9,856 nt of DNA from Nitrospirota bacterium (GCA_005877525.1 VBON01000003.1:1-9856), one strand, 5' to 3'. Positions 1 to 6,324 are shown, counted from the first letter of the stretch. Notes: generated by a model from the letters alone, not told the origin. Program-made: numbers and translations.

Positions 1-1
1 C

Positions 2-85
2 GCCGGCGAGATCGAGCGGGCGATCGAGGGCATTAGAAACAAAGGCGTCATCGTGGATCCGATCGAGCTGAACGTGGTGGAGTAG
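2..85 (+). CDS. C-terminal tail of a probable NIL-domain protein (partial)
   Basis: The open frame from base 2 encodes 27 residues (AGEIERAIEGIRNKGVIVDP and onward, ending NVVE) before TAG at 83-85. The gene starts outside the window. The helix-then-strand pattern with 'AIEGIRNKGVIVDP' near the end resembles the C-terminus of NIL domains, the ACT-like ligand-binding fold first noted at the end of MetN. Small NIL proteins often sit beside MoeB and JAMM genes in sulfur-assimilation clusters, and that is the context here: the moeB-like gene begins 39 bases downstream. The call rests on a short tail and on neighbours, so the family is an inference; that a coding frame ends here is fairly safe. 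Confidence 0.5.
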   Translation, partial: AGEIERAIEGIRNKGVIVDPIELNVVE

Positions 86-124
86 TTGAAAGGATGAAAG
101 GATTTAGAAGGCTCAGAGGTTTAG

Positions 125-912
125 ATGGATTTTACTGACAGCCAGATCGAGCGCTACAGCCGGCACATTATTCTGCCGGAGGTCGGCGGCAAAGGCCAAA
201 AAAAGCTGGCTCGTGCAAAAATCCTCATAATCGGGGCTGGCGGGCTTGGCTCGCCGGCGGCGCTGTACCTTGCAGCCGCGGGAATCGGGACCATAGGCCT
301 TGTGGACGGCGACGTCGTGGACCTTTCGAACCTACAACGCCAGATTCTCCACTCTACCGATACCGTCGGCAAGCCCAAGGTGGAGTCTGGACGCGCGATG
401 CTCAATGCCCTGAATCCGGATGTCACAGTCAATCCTTATCCGACGAACATCGGCGCCGATAACATCATGGAAATCTTGACCGCATAGGCTCAGATAATTT
501 TACGACGCGCTATCTCGTGAACGATGCCTGTTTCTTCGCAGGCAAGCCCTTAATCTCCGGCAGCATCTTTCGCTTTGAAGGGCAGCTCACCACGCTGAAG
601 CCAAAGGATGGCTTTCCGTGTTACCGCTGCCTCTACGCGGAGCCGCCGCCCGCGGGCCTAGTTCCGAATTGCCAGGAAGCAGGAGTCCTCGGCGTCCTTG
701 CCGGCACCATCGGAGTTTTGCAGGCCGTCGAGGCCATCAAGGAAATTGTCGGCATCGGCATGTCATTGGCCGGGTCCATTCTGATGTATGATGCGCTCGA
801 AATGACGTTCCGCAAGACGCGCGTGCCGAACGATCCTGCCTGTGCGCTGTGCGGGCCGAATCCTCGCATCAAAGACCTCTCCGGCAATTACGCGGTGTCG
901 TGCTCTCTTTAA
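125..912 (+). pseudogene. moeB: MoeB/ThiF-family E1-like adenylyltransferase, broken by a net 16-nt deletion
   Basis: Enzymes of this family adenylate the C-terminal glycine of a small sulfur carrier (MoaD, ThiS or CysO) in the cytoplasm. Bases 125-484 encode 120 residues with the RYSRHIILPE opening, the nucleotide loop GAGGLGSP and the DGDVVDLSNLQRQ segment, then TAG at 485-487. The protein resumes in another frame at 487 (GSDNFTTRYLVNDACFF) and runs to TAA at 910-912. The second part keeps the zinc pairs CYRC and CALC and the PNCQEAGVLG segment that normally carries the active cysteine. What is missing is about five and a third codons (family pattern YD-hydrophobic-D before GSDNF), including the conserved Asp of DGxDNF. 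Adding 16 nt restores one frame, giving about 267 residues, the normal family length. The start at ATG 125 follows an AGAGGT Shine-Dalgarno (115-120). The cause could be recent gene loss or an assembly error. MoeB and ThiF cannot be told apart here; the JAMM neighbour favours a cysteine or thio-cofactor sulfur role. Confidence 0.85.
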
Positions 913-1409
913 TAATCCCGAAGCAGATTCTCGAGGACCTGGTGGCCGAAGCGCGCCGCGCCGCGCCACACGAGTGCTGCGGCCTGCTTGCGGGGCAGAA
1001 GATGCACGTGACCAGACACTACAAGATCACCAATATCGTCGCGACCGAGGGCGCCGAGATCGCAAACTTCGACGTCGCCAAGATCAGCCATCTCCAGCGG
1101 CTCACCCCCGCCGAGCGGGCTGAAATCGCCTTCGTGATGGACGCTCGAGAGATGTCCGTAGCCTTTAAAGACATGCGGGCGAATGCCCTGGATCTCCAAG
1201 TCATTTACCACTCGCATCCCCACAGTCCTTCCCGGCCATCCCTCACGGATATTAGAAATGCCACGGACTTCGAATCCGTCCGGAAGGTTCTCAATCTGGC
1301 CGAACCCCTTCACATCATCATTTCCCTCGAGAATCAGGCTGCCCCCGTCTTGAACGCCTTTCGCATCACCGACGGCGAAGCCTCGCAAGTTCCTTACAAC
1401 CTGACGTAG
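900..1409 (+). CDS. JAMM/MPN-family (M67) metallopeptidase, Mec/CysO-protease-like
   Basis: This is a zinc isopeptidase of the JAMM family, probably cytoplasmic. In bacteria such proteins release an amino-acid product or unprocessed tail from ubiquitin-like sulfur carriers, as Mec does for CysO-cysteine. The zinc signature is complete: Glu25 in HECCGLLAG, then HSHPHSPSRPSLTD at residues 104-117, giving H104, H106, S114 and D117. From GTG 900 the protein has 169 residues, slightly long for the bacterial group. That GTG overlaps the moeB stop by 13 bases, which suggests translational coupling; no strong Shine-Dalgarno is visible, and an upstream ATG at 849 would add 17 residues that do not resemble the family. 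A 6-bp inverted repeat (1402-1407 with 1413-1418) straddles the stop codon. The gene is intact although its E1 partner upstream is broken. Confidence 0.88.
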   Translation: MLSLIIPKQILEDLVAEARRAAPHECCGLLAGQKMHVTRHYKITNIVATEGAEIANFDVAKISHLQRLTPAERAEIAFVMDAREMSVAFKDMRANALDLQVIYHSHPHSPSRPSLTDIRNATDFESVRKVLNLAEPLHIIISLENQAAPVLNAFRITDGEASQVPYNLT

Positions 1410-1459
1410 ACAACGTCACCGCCGAGCTCGCCAGGTTTATCGAATCCGATAGTAGACGC

Positions 1460-2545
1460 TTACCGAGGAATAAGGTGGATCGTCGACGCCTTCACGGTTG
1501 CGGTCACCAGAGCTCCGGGCCGCAGTCCAAGGTCTTGGGCCGCCTGACGCGTCACCAAGGCGATCAAGGTAAACCCGCACTCGAGGACTACACGCGAGAC
1601 CGGTCCGGCTGGACGGACCTCCGTAATCCGCCCGGCGAGGTGATTGCGAGCACTGCTACTTGGCAGAGCGCCCGTGGTAACCGTCACATCCTCGGCCCGA
1701 ATAGACACAAAAAAGTTGGTTGCCCGTTCAGCAGAGTCAATTGCCCAGAGCCGGGCTGATCCCACCTCCAGGGCCACCAATCCATCAGTGCGCTCCCCCG
1801 CTTTGGCTGCAACGACGGTCTCCACGCCGACGATCGCCGCGACCTGGGCATCAACGGGCCGGCTGAAGACTTCCTCGGGCGGGCCGACCTGAACGATACG
1901 TCCGCCTGCCACCACTGCGACCTCATCCGCAAGCGTGAGAGCCTCCAGGGAGTCGTGCGTCACGCACATCACCGGGCTTGGTTGACTGCGCAGTAGACCA
2001 CGCAACTCACCGCGCAGCTCTTCCCGGGTAGGCACATCCAGAGCCGACAGCGGCTCATCTAACAAGAGCAGCTGAGGGTGAGGCGCGAGGACTCGTGCCA
2101 AAGCCACGCGTTGTTGCTGACCTCCAGCAAGTTGGGAGGGCCGCCGCTCTCCTAATCCCTCAAGCTTCAATAGGGTAATCATTTCATTCACGCGCGTCGC
2201 GCGGGCCTCCGCACTCAAGCTCGCCAGCGCATACCCAATATTTTGAGTGACCGTCAGGTGGGGAAACAGCGCATAGTCCTGGAAGAGGTAGCCGATCCCC
2301 CGCTGTTGCGGAGGCATCATGATACCCTCGTCGGCGTCAAACCAGAGAGCGCCGGCAAAACTGATGCGGCCTGCCTGCGGCCGGTCCAGCCCAGCCAGGC
2401 ACCGCAGGATGGTGGTCTTTCCCGATCCCGAAGGTCCGAAAAGAACGGTGACGTGCGGCCGATCCGCTGGCATATGGAACGCCGCCCGGATCGTGGGGCC
2501 GCCGTCGTAAACCTTCTCGAAGTCAGCCGTTATCTCATGGGCCAT
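1460..2545 (-). CDS. modC: Molybdate (or tungstate) ABC transporter ATP-binding protein ModC
   Basis: This is the cytoplasmic ATPase that powers oxyanion import through ModB. In 361 residues it shows Walker A GPSGSGKT (37-44), a Q-loop FQDYALFPHLT with Q89, the signature LAGGQQQR (139-146), Walker B LLLLDE (159-164) followed by a D-loop SALD, and the switch histidine in VTHD. After the ATPase core, roughly residues 290-361 form a C-terminal TOBE/Mop-like regulatory domain, as usual for ModC. The signature serine is alanine (LAGGQ rather than LSGGQ), a tolerated variant. The chosen ATG at 2545 lies inside the end of modB (16-base overlap); a GTG at 2554 would add three residues. Genomic order (regulator, modB, modC) fits molybdate uptake, but sequence alone does not separate molybdate from tungstate. 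The 3' end converges on the JAMM gene with a 50-base gap. Confidence 0.93.
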   Translation of the reverse strand: MAHEITADFEKVYDGGPTIRAAFHMPADRPHVTVLFGPSGSGKTTILRCLAGLDRPQAGRISFAGALWFDADEGIMMPPQQRGIGYLFQDYALFPHLTVTQNIGYALASLSAEARATRVNEMITLLKLEGLGERRPSQLAGGQQQRVALARVLAPHPQLLLLDEPLSALDVPTREELRGELRGLLRSQPSPVMCVTHDSLEALTLADEVAVVAGGRIVQVGPPEEVFSRPVDAQVAAIVGVETVVAAKAGERTDGLVALEVGSARLWAIDSAERATNFFVSIRAEDVTVTTGALPSSSARNHLAGRITEVRPAGPVSRVVLECGFTLIALVTRQAAQDLGLRPGALVTATVKASTIHLIPR

Positions 2546-3204
2546 ACCGCCCACACTCTGCGATTCAGGGCATAGACCACAGAAAGAATGACAAAAGAGA
2601 ACAGCAAAAGCACTAAAGCAGTCTGAGCTGCTGCGGGATAGTTCAACGCCTGTACCTCGTCATAAATGTCGATGGACACCGTACGTGTGACCCCGGGAAT
2701 ATTCCCGCCGACCATGAGAACCACGCCGAACTCTCCCAGCGTATGGGCGAAGCTCAGCACCACGCCGGTGACGACGCCGGCGGCCGAGAGGGGTAGGGTC
2801 ACTCGCAAGAAGGTCTTGAGACGGGACACCCCAAGAGTCCAGGACGCCTCCACAAGTTTGGGATCCACGGCGCCAAAAGCGGACGTGAATGGCTGAACGG
2901 CAAACGGGAGACTGTAGAGGACCGACGCAAAGAGAAGCCCTTCGAACGTGAACGCCAGCGAATGTCCGGTGAGTGTCTGATACATTTGCCCGAGCGGGCT
3001 TCTGGGACTGACTGCCACAAGCACATAGAAGCCGAGCACCGTGGGCGGCAAGACAAGCGGTAGCGCCACGACGGCTTCAACGAGAAACTTCCATCGCCAT
3101 CGCGAATAGGTTAGCCAGTAGGCGATCGGAACGCCGACTACGACGAGGATCGCCGCGGTGAGGCCAGCCAACCGCAGGGTCAGAATAATGGGTTCCCAAC
3201 TCAT
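2530..3204 (-). CDS. modB: Molybdate (or tungstate) ABC transporter permease ModB
   Basis: This is the inner-membrane channel subunit of the oxyanion importer, 224 residues, the usual ModB length. About five hydrophobic segments are visible, starting with one at residues 7-30 and ending with one near 190-215. The cytoplasmic EAA loop that docks on ModC is present at about 119-138 (EASWTLGVSRLKTFLRVTLP). The segment ALPLVLPPTVLGFY near residue 48-60 and the HTLGEFG motif around 155 are typical of ModB. The start ATG overlaps the stop of the upstream HTH-Mop gene in an ATGA arrangement, so translation is very probably coupled; an AAGGG Shine-Dalgarno lies just before it. An 8-bp hairpin ends 22 bases upstream of this ATG, inside the preceding gene. 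Confidence 0.94.
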   Translation of the reverse strand: MSWEPIILTLRLAGLTAAILVVVGVPIAYWLTYSRWRWKFLVEAVVALPLVLPPTVLGFYVLVAVSPRSPLGQMYQTLTGHSLAFTFEGLLFASVLYSLPFAVQPFTSAFGAVDPKLVEASWTLGVSRLKTFLRVTLPLSAAGVVTGVVLSFAHTLGEFGVVLMVGGNIPGVTRTVSIDIYDEVQALNYPAAAQTALVLLLFSFVILSVVYALNRRVWAVWPMR

Positions 3205-3614
3205 CCGCCCTTGATCACCATCACTTCGGTCGCTTTAATCAGAGCGACCGCCGTGTCGCCGACCTTCAACCCCAATTCTTCGAGAGCGTCCCGCGTTATC
3301 ACGGCAGTAATTTTGTGCTCTCCCACATTGAGGTTGACCTGGGCAAGAATCGCGTCGCGTCGGATGGCCGATACCTTTCCGACCAATTTGTTGCGCCCGC
3401 TCACATCCTCGCCTTCCGGCTTCTTTCCCAGCCATTTGTCCAGAAGCGACTTCTTGAAGCGATATCGTCCGCCAATTTTTGAGCTTGGAACCTTGCCTTC
3501 CCACATATAGCGATAAAATGTAGGCAGCGCGAGGCGGAGGTACTTGGCTGCCTCACGGGCAGTCAGCACATCTTTGGGACTGTCCTCCGATACGGATCGG
3601 CGTCTTCCCGGCAT
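3201..3614 (-). CDS. Excisionase-type HTH fused to a Mop/TOBE domain: probable oxyanion-responsive regulator
   Basis: The 137-residue protein has a basic start (MPGRRRS), an excisionase/MerR-like helix-turn-helix at about 15-62 (LTAREAAKYLRLALPTFYRY, then KIGGRYRF and a KSLLDKWL helix), a short charged linker, and a Mop (molbindin/TOBE) domain at about 73-135 (NKLVGKVSAI to IKATEVMVIK). Mop domains bind molybdate or tungstate between subunits, so a DNA-binding protein that senses oxyanion is the natural reading, doing the job that ModE does elsewhere. ATG 3614 is chosen because GGGAGG lies four bases upstream; a longer frame from 3659 would extend through the -10 element of the promoter at 3647-3675. 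The gene heads a regulator-modB-modC transcript, overlapping modB by four bases. Its target sites are not proven; its own promoter and the repeat array before the porin are candidates. Confidence 0.85.
   Translation of the reverse strand: MPGRRRSVSEDSPKDVLTAREAAKYLRLALPTFYRYMWEGKVPSSKIGGRYRFKKSLLDKWLGKKPEGEDVSGRNKLVGKVSAIRRDAILAQVNLNVGEHKITAVITRDALEELGLKVGDTAVALIKATEVMVIKGG
3227..3250 (-). other. 8-bp perfect inverted repeat (hairpin) upstream of the modB start
   Basis: CGGTCGCT (3227-3234) and AGCGACCG (3243-3250) are exact reverse complements separated by 8 bases. On the mRNA this makes a GC-rich stem inside the last codons of the HTH-Mop gene (the LIKATEV region), ending 22 bases before the modB ATG. 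There is no T-run after it, so it is not a classical terminator. It could tune translation of modB or mark an mRNA processing point, or it may be chance within coding sequence. Confidence 0.45.
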
Positions 3615-3618
3615 AGAA

Positions 3619-3624
3619 CCTCCC
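3619..3624 (-). promoter_or_regulatory. Shine-Dalgarno of the HTH-Mop gene
   Basis: GGGAGG on the minus strand lies four bases before ATG 3614. It decides this start over the longer frame beginning at 3659. Confidence 0.75.
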
Positions 3625-3646
3625 ACAGGGCAAGAAATTGAGAGCG

Positions 3647-3675
3647 ATAGTAGGGGCACGTCCGAGAGAAGTCAA
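3647..3675 (-). promoter_or_regulatory. Sigma70-type promoter for the HTH-Mop/modB/modC transcript
   Basis: On the minus strand TTGACT (3675-3670) is followed after exactly 17 bases by TACTAT (3652-3647). Both hexamers are near consensus with ideal spacing. Transcription would begin near 3640, leaving a leader of about 27 bases with the Shine-Dalgarno before ATG 3614. The element lies in the 117-base gap between modA and the HTH-Mop gene, so the regulator and ModBC can be expressed independently of the porin-mop-modA part. Confidence 0.7.
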
Positions 3676-3731
3676 ACCAGTGCCAACAAAGAACTACCTG
3701 AATCTTATCCCGCCGCAAGCAAATGCGATCT

Positions 3732-4565
3732 TCATTGCGTTCTTACCTTCTCCGCCGATGCTTTGTCCGGTAGAAAAAAGCCGTACCGCTTGAAGACGGC
3801 AGTCCCCTCGGGACTTTTAACGTAGTCCAGAAACGCACGGGCCGTTTTCAGGTCTTTCGCTGTCTTCAATACGACCGCGCCCTGCTCAAGCCGCGGATAG
3901 GCCTCCAGCGGGACTTCCCAAAAGGTGCCGGTCTCCCTTATCGCCGAGGCCACGGCCAGCGACAGGGCAATGATGCCGATGTCCGCGCCGCCTGTCTGAA
4001 CAAATTGGGCTGTCTGCGAAATATTCTCCCCCAAGACCAATTTGTCCTTCACCTGCTCATAGAGCGTGTAGTGCTCCATTGCCGCCACAGCCGCGCGCCC
4101 ATAGGGAGCATGCTTAGGATTGGCAATGGCGATTTTCTTGACCGACGGATGTTGCAAGGCCTTGATTCCAAGCGTCCCTACATCAACCGGAGACCCCTTG
4201 GAAACCCAAATGACAATTCGGCCCATGGCATAGCGGTAGAGGGTTCCGGGTTCAGCCAGGCCGGCCTCTACGAGTCTCTTCGGATAGCTGATGTCCGCCG
4301 AAAAGAACAACCCAAACGGCGCGCCATTGGAGAGCTGGGCAACGACGTTTCCGGAGGAGCCTCAAGATACCTTGACCGTGTGACCTCTTTTTTTCTCGAA
4401 CTCCGCCACGACCTCCTTGAACGCGAAATTCAAATCCGAGGCCGCAGCAATCGAAATCTCCCCTGCCTGAACGAAGCCGCCCGATACTCCCATGACAAGC
4501 ACCACCATCAGGGCCACGAATACGCCGTGCATTATCTTCCCCTTTTTTAAACCCCGTGCCGACAT
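3732..4565 (-). pseudogene. modA: Periplasmic molybdate-binding protein ModA interrupted by an in-frame TGA
   Basis: ModA captures molybdate or tungstate in the periplasm and delivers it to ModB. The frame opens with a charged segment and hydrophobic signal peptide (to about residue 34, VQA before GEISIAAASDLNFAF). It then reads RGHTVKVS, a TGA codon at 4364-4362, and continues in the same frame with GSSGNVVAQLSNGAPFGLFFSAD through an intact C-terminal lobe ending DKASAEKVRTQ. The full length would be 277 residues, normal for ModA. The TGA sits where the family usually has Tyr or Phe before GSSGN. TGA also ends this gene, HTH-Mop and the AhpD-like gene, so the codon is a normal stop in this genome. 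Start: ATG 4565 directly follows the mop stop and supplies Lys and Arg for the signal peptide; ATG 4532 has a better Shine-Dalgarno (GGGGAAG) but a weak n-region. A point mutation, a sequence error or recoding could each explain the stop. Confidence 0.87.
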
Positions 4566-4567
4566 CA

Positions 4568-4771
4568 CTATTTCAGTAACATCACCTCGGTCGCCTTGAT
4601 GACCACCGTCACTGCATCTCCTTGCGCCAGCCCCAACTCATCGATGGCCTGTCGTGTGATCGCCGCCACAAGACGATTCTCCCCCGCCTGTACCGTGACC
4701 AGGCTCATGACTTCACCCGCCTGAATTCCCGATATCTGTCCCTGGATCTTATTCCGTGCACTGATTGACAT
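4568..4771 (-). CDS. mop: Free-standing Mop (molbindin) protein
   Basis: This 67-residue cytoplasmic protein is a single Mop/TOBE domain (MSISARNKIQGQISGI to VIKATEVMLLK). Molbindins assemble into small oligomers that bind molybdate or tungstate at subunit interfaces and act as storage or buffering proteins. The N-terminal SARNKIQGQI strand, the central AAITRQAIDELGL helix and the terminal IKATEVM strand match the family. It aligns over its whole length with the Mop half of the HTH-Mop protein, with about 28 of 63 positions identical by eye, so the pair probably arose by duplication or exchange. ATG 4771 is fixed by AGGAGGT six bases upstream; the frame upstream of it is porin sequence in another register. 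The gene starts 13 bases after the porin stop and ends beside the modA start, so the three form an operon. Confidence 0.88.
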   Translation of the reverse strand: MSISARNKIQGQISGIQAGEVMSLVTVQAGENRLVAAITRQAIDELGLAQGDAVTVVIKATEVMLLK

Positions 4772-4777
4772 CGTCGT

Positions 4778-4784
4778 ACCTCCT
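4778..4784 (-). promoter_or_regulatory. Shine-Dalgarno of mop
   Basis: AGGAGGT on the minus strand, six bases before ATG 4771 and directly after the porin stop codon. It selects the 67-residue product over a longer frame from 4849. Confidence 0.8.
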
Positions 4785-6260
4785 CTAATAGCGGAATTGA
4801 ATCTGCGTGGCGAAAAAGTTCTTGTTGTTGGCGTTGGCGACCCCACCACCCGTCGTCACGAACGGGTTTCCTTCATTCTGGTCGTGCTTGATCTCATAGT
4901 TGACGGTCAATTTCACATTGGTATGGAAATAGTAGTTGAAGCCGACGGTATGGCGATCCAGCATGCTGTTGGGGCGATTGGTGTCCACGGTGAATTGCTC
5001 GTACCGATACTCCGGCTCAAAGTTCGGTAGGAACGGCAGCGGCCTGAACAGGATGTACTGGTACCAGGTCCGCCTCCGGAAGCCGTTGTCGTAGCCTTCC
5101 ATGTATTCGCCCTGAAGCTTGACGAGATTGTTAAAGAAGGGCGGGATATAGGTGTACATCACGCCGTCTCTGAACTTTCTCACGTCGGTGTTATTGCGGA
5201 GGGGGCCGCTGGCTGTGCCGTTGAAGAACGAACTGCCGTAGTACCCCGCCAGATACAATTTCATCCCCTGGACCGGAGTTAAGATTATCCGACCAGTGAC
5301 GTCCTTGTCGGCGTTATTGTCGTTAAAGTTTCGACCCGCGCCATTGATGATCGCCACCTCATATTCTGGTTCCAACGGCAACTGTCGTACCCCGCCAACG
5401 AGCATCGCTCCCACATCAAGCTGCTGGACGAACCCCGTTGAGTTGCTCTTGCCGAAGGGATTCAACCCGGGATCGCCGGCGCGCCCGTCTATACCGACCA
5501 GGCTCAGATCGGTGTAATAGGCGCGGTTGATGAAGTCGATCAACCCTTGCGAGGTGCCCTGCTCTATACCGAACGGCTGGCGAAACTGTCCGAGGCGGAG
5601 CTGTTTCACATATGGAGACATTCCGCCCACGTAGGCCATGTCCTTCGTATAAAAGTCCATGTACATGCTGTTCAGGGCGATTTCACTTTGCCGTGCAAAG
5701 TCGACCTCGACGTAGTACGTGGACCAAGGCGTCAACCGACCCGTCACATAAAACTCAGCGGCGCGGATGCGAAAGCCGTTCTCATCCCGTGTGGGAATAG
5801 TCCCGGAGAACCCTGTCGCAGGATCCACGGTTGTTCCTGGCTTCCGATCCGTGTTATCCGCGACGTACTGAACTTTCAGCGCCACAATACCGACACTGAG
5901 ACGCTCCGAATGCTTCAGAACGTTGTCGATGGTCGTAAAAACATTTCGATAGCCCTCTTTTCTTAGATTCTCAATTCCTCCGGGAATCCGCTCTAGATCC
6001 TTGTAGGTACCCACCGGGTGTGGGCCGGGCCCTGTCTCGGTCGAAGTCATAGGCGTCGTATCCTTTAACAGCTCTCTTGTGACGGGCCCCTTCGATGCCT
6101 CCTCGTGCCCCTTCATAATTTCGTCATACTCCCGCTGCGTGATGACGCCCTTCTTCAGCAAGAGATCGAGGGTTTCCTTATCCAGCGCCCATGCCCCCTG
6201 CCCTACGATAAATGAAAAAACCAGGATTCCAAAGGCCAATAGTTTCGCGATGCCTCCCAT
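4785..6260 (-). CDS. Outer-membrane porin, OprO/OprP (phosphate-selective) type
   Basis: This 491-residue protein is an outer-membrane beta-barrel of the porin O/P group, whose known members pass phosphate or polyphosphate. A signal peptide spans residues 1-25 (MGGIAKLLAFGILVFSFIVG, cleavage after AWA). A short helical stretch follows (TLDLLLKKGVITQREYDEI), a SHOCT-like or trimerisation motif common in porins of Nitrospira-like bacteria. The rest is rich in alternating aromatic strands, with the hallmark LRLGQFRQPFGIEQ segment near residue 225. The chain ends FATQIQFRY, with the terminal aromatic residue used for barrel insertion. ATG 6260 is chosen for its GGAGG six bases upstream; a frame from 6305 would pass through the promoter. 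Its position at the head of a mop-modA transcript suggests it admits molybdate or tungstate rather than phosphate; that substrate is inference. Confidence 0.88.
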   Translation of the reverse strand: MGGIAKLLAFGILVFSFIVGQGAWALDKETLDLLLKKGVITQREYDEIMKGHEEASKGPVTRELLKDTTPMTSTETGPGPHPVGTYKDLERIPGGIENLRKEGYRNVFTTIDNVLKHSERLSVGIVALKVQYVADNTDRKPGTTVDPATGFSGTIPTRDENGFRIRAAEFYVTGRLTPWSTYYVEVDFARQSEIALNSMYMDFYTKDMAYVGGMSPYVKQLRLGQFRQPFGIEQGTSQGLIDFINRAYYTDLSLVGIDGRAGDPGLNPFGKSNSTGFVQQLDVGAMLVGGVRQLPLEPEYEVAIINGAGRNFNDNNADKDVTGRIILTPVQGMKLYLAGYYGSSFFNGTASGPLRNNTDVRKFRDGVMYTYIPPFFNNLVKLQGEYMEGYDNGFRRRTWYQYILFRPLPFLPNFEPEYRYEQFTVDTNRPNSMLDRHTVGFNYYFHTNVKLTVNYEIKHDQNEGNPFVTTGGGVANANNKNFFATQIQFRY

Positions 6261-6266
6261 GACTGT

Positions 6267-6271
6267 CCTCC
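6267..6271 (-). promoter_or_regulatory. Shine-Dalgarno of the porin gene
   Basis: GGAGG on the minus strand, six bases before ATG 6260. It supports this start over the upstream one at 6305. Confidence 0.75.
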
Positions 6272-6291
6272 AAAAATATGTAAGCAGCCAG

Positions 6292-6320
6292 AGAATAATA
6301 AACAACTAGTTTTGTGTCAA
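6292..6320 (-). promoter_or_regulatory. Sigma70-type promoter of the porin-mop-modA operon
   Basis: On the minus strand a perfect TTGACA (6320-6315) is followed after 17 bases by TATTCT (6297-6292), a four-of-six match to the -10 consensus. Transcription would start near 6285, giving a leader of about 25 bases to ATG 6260 that contains the Shine-Dalgarno. The phased heptamer array begins four bases upstream of the -35 box, the usual place for an activator or an UP element. Confidence 0.68.
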
Positions 6321-6324
6321 TAAA

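Noticed and set aside
87..103. Tandem TGAAAGGA before moeB and a 14-codon frame from ATG 94
   Set aside because: The repeat is only two 8-base units, and the tiny frame has no family features and runs into moeB out of frame.
909..1388. A 159-residue open frame on the minus strand
   Set aside because: It lies opposite the JAMM protease, which has a complete zinc signature on the + strand.
1402..1418. Inverted repeat TGACGT/ACGTCA across the JAMM gene stop as a terminator
   Set aside because: The stem is only 6 bp with moderate GC content and no T-run follows on either strand. It is recorded only as a weak hairpin.
3655..3684. GGCAC/GTGCC 5-bp inverted repeat around the -35 of the HTH-Mop promoter
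   Set aside because: Five-base arms 20 bases apart are expected by chance, so it is not called as an operator.
3671..3690. TGGCAC followed by TTGA on the minus strand as a sigma54 promoter
   Set aside because: The spacing and the -12 GC do not fit the sigma54 consensus, and the overlapping sigma70 match is much better.
4005..4550. A 181-residue + strand frame across modA
   Set aside because: It is antisense to modA, which is recognisable on both sides of its internal TGA.
5547..5966. A 139-residue + strand frame inside the porin
   Set aside because: It has no recognisable features and is a shadow of the porin gene.
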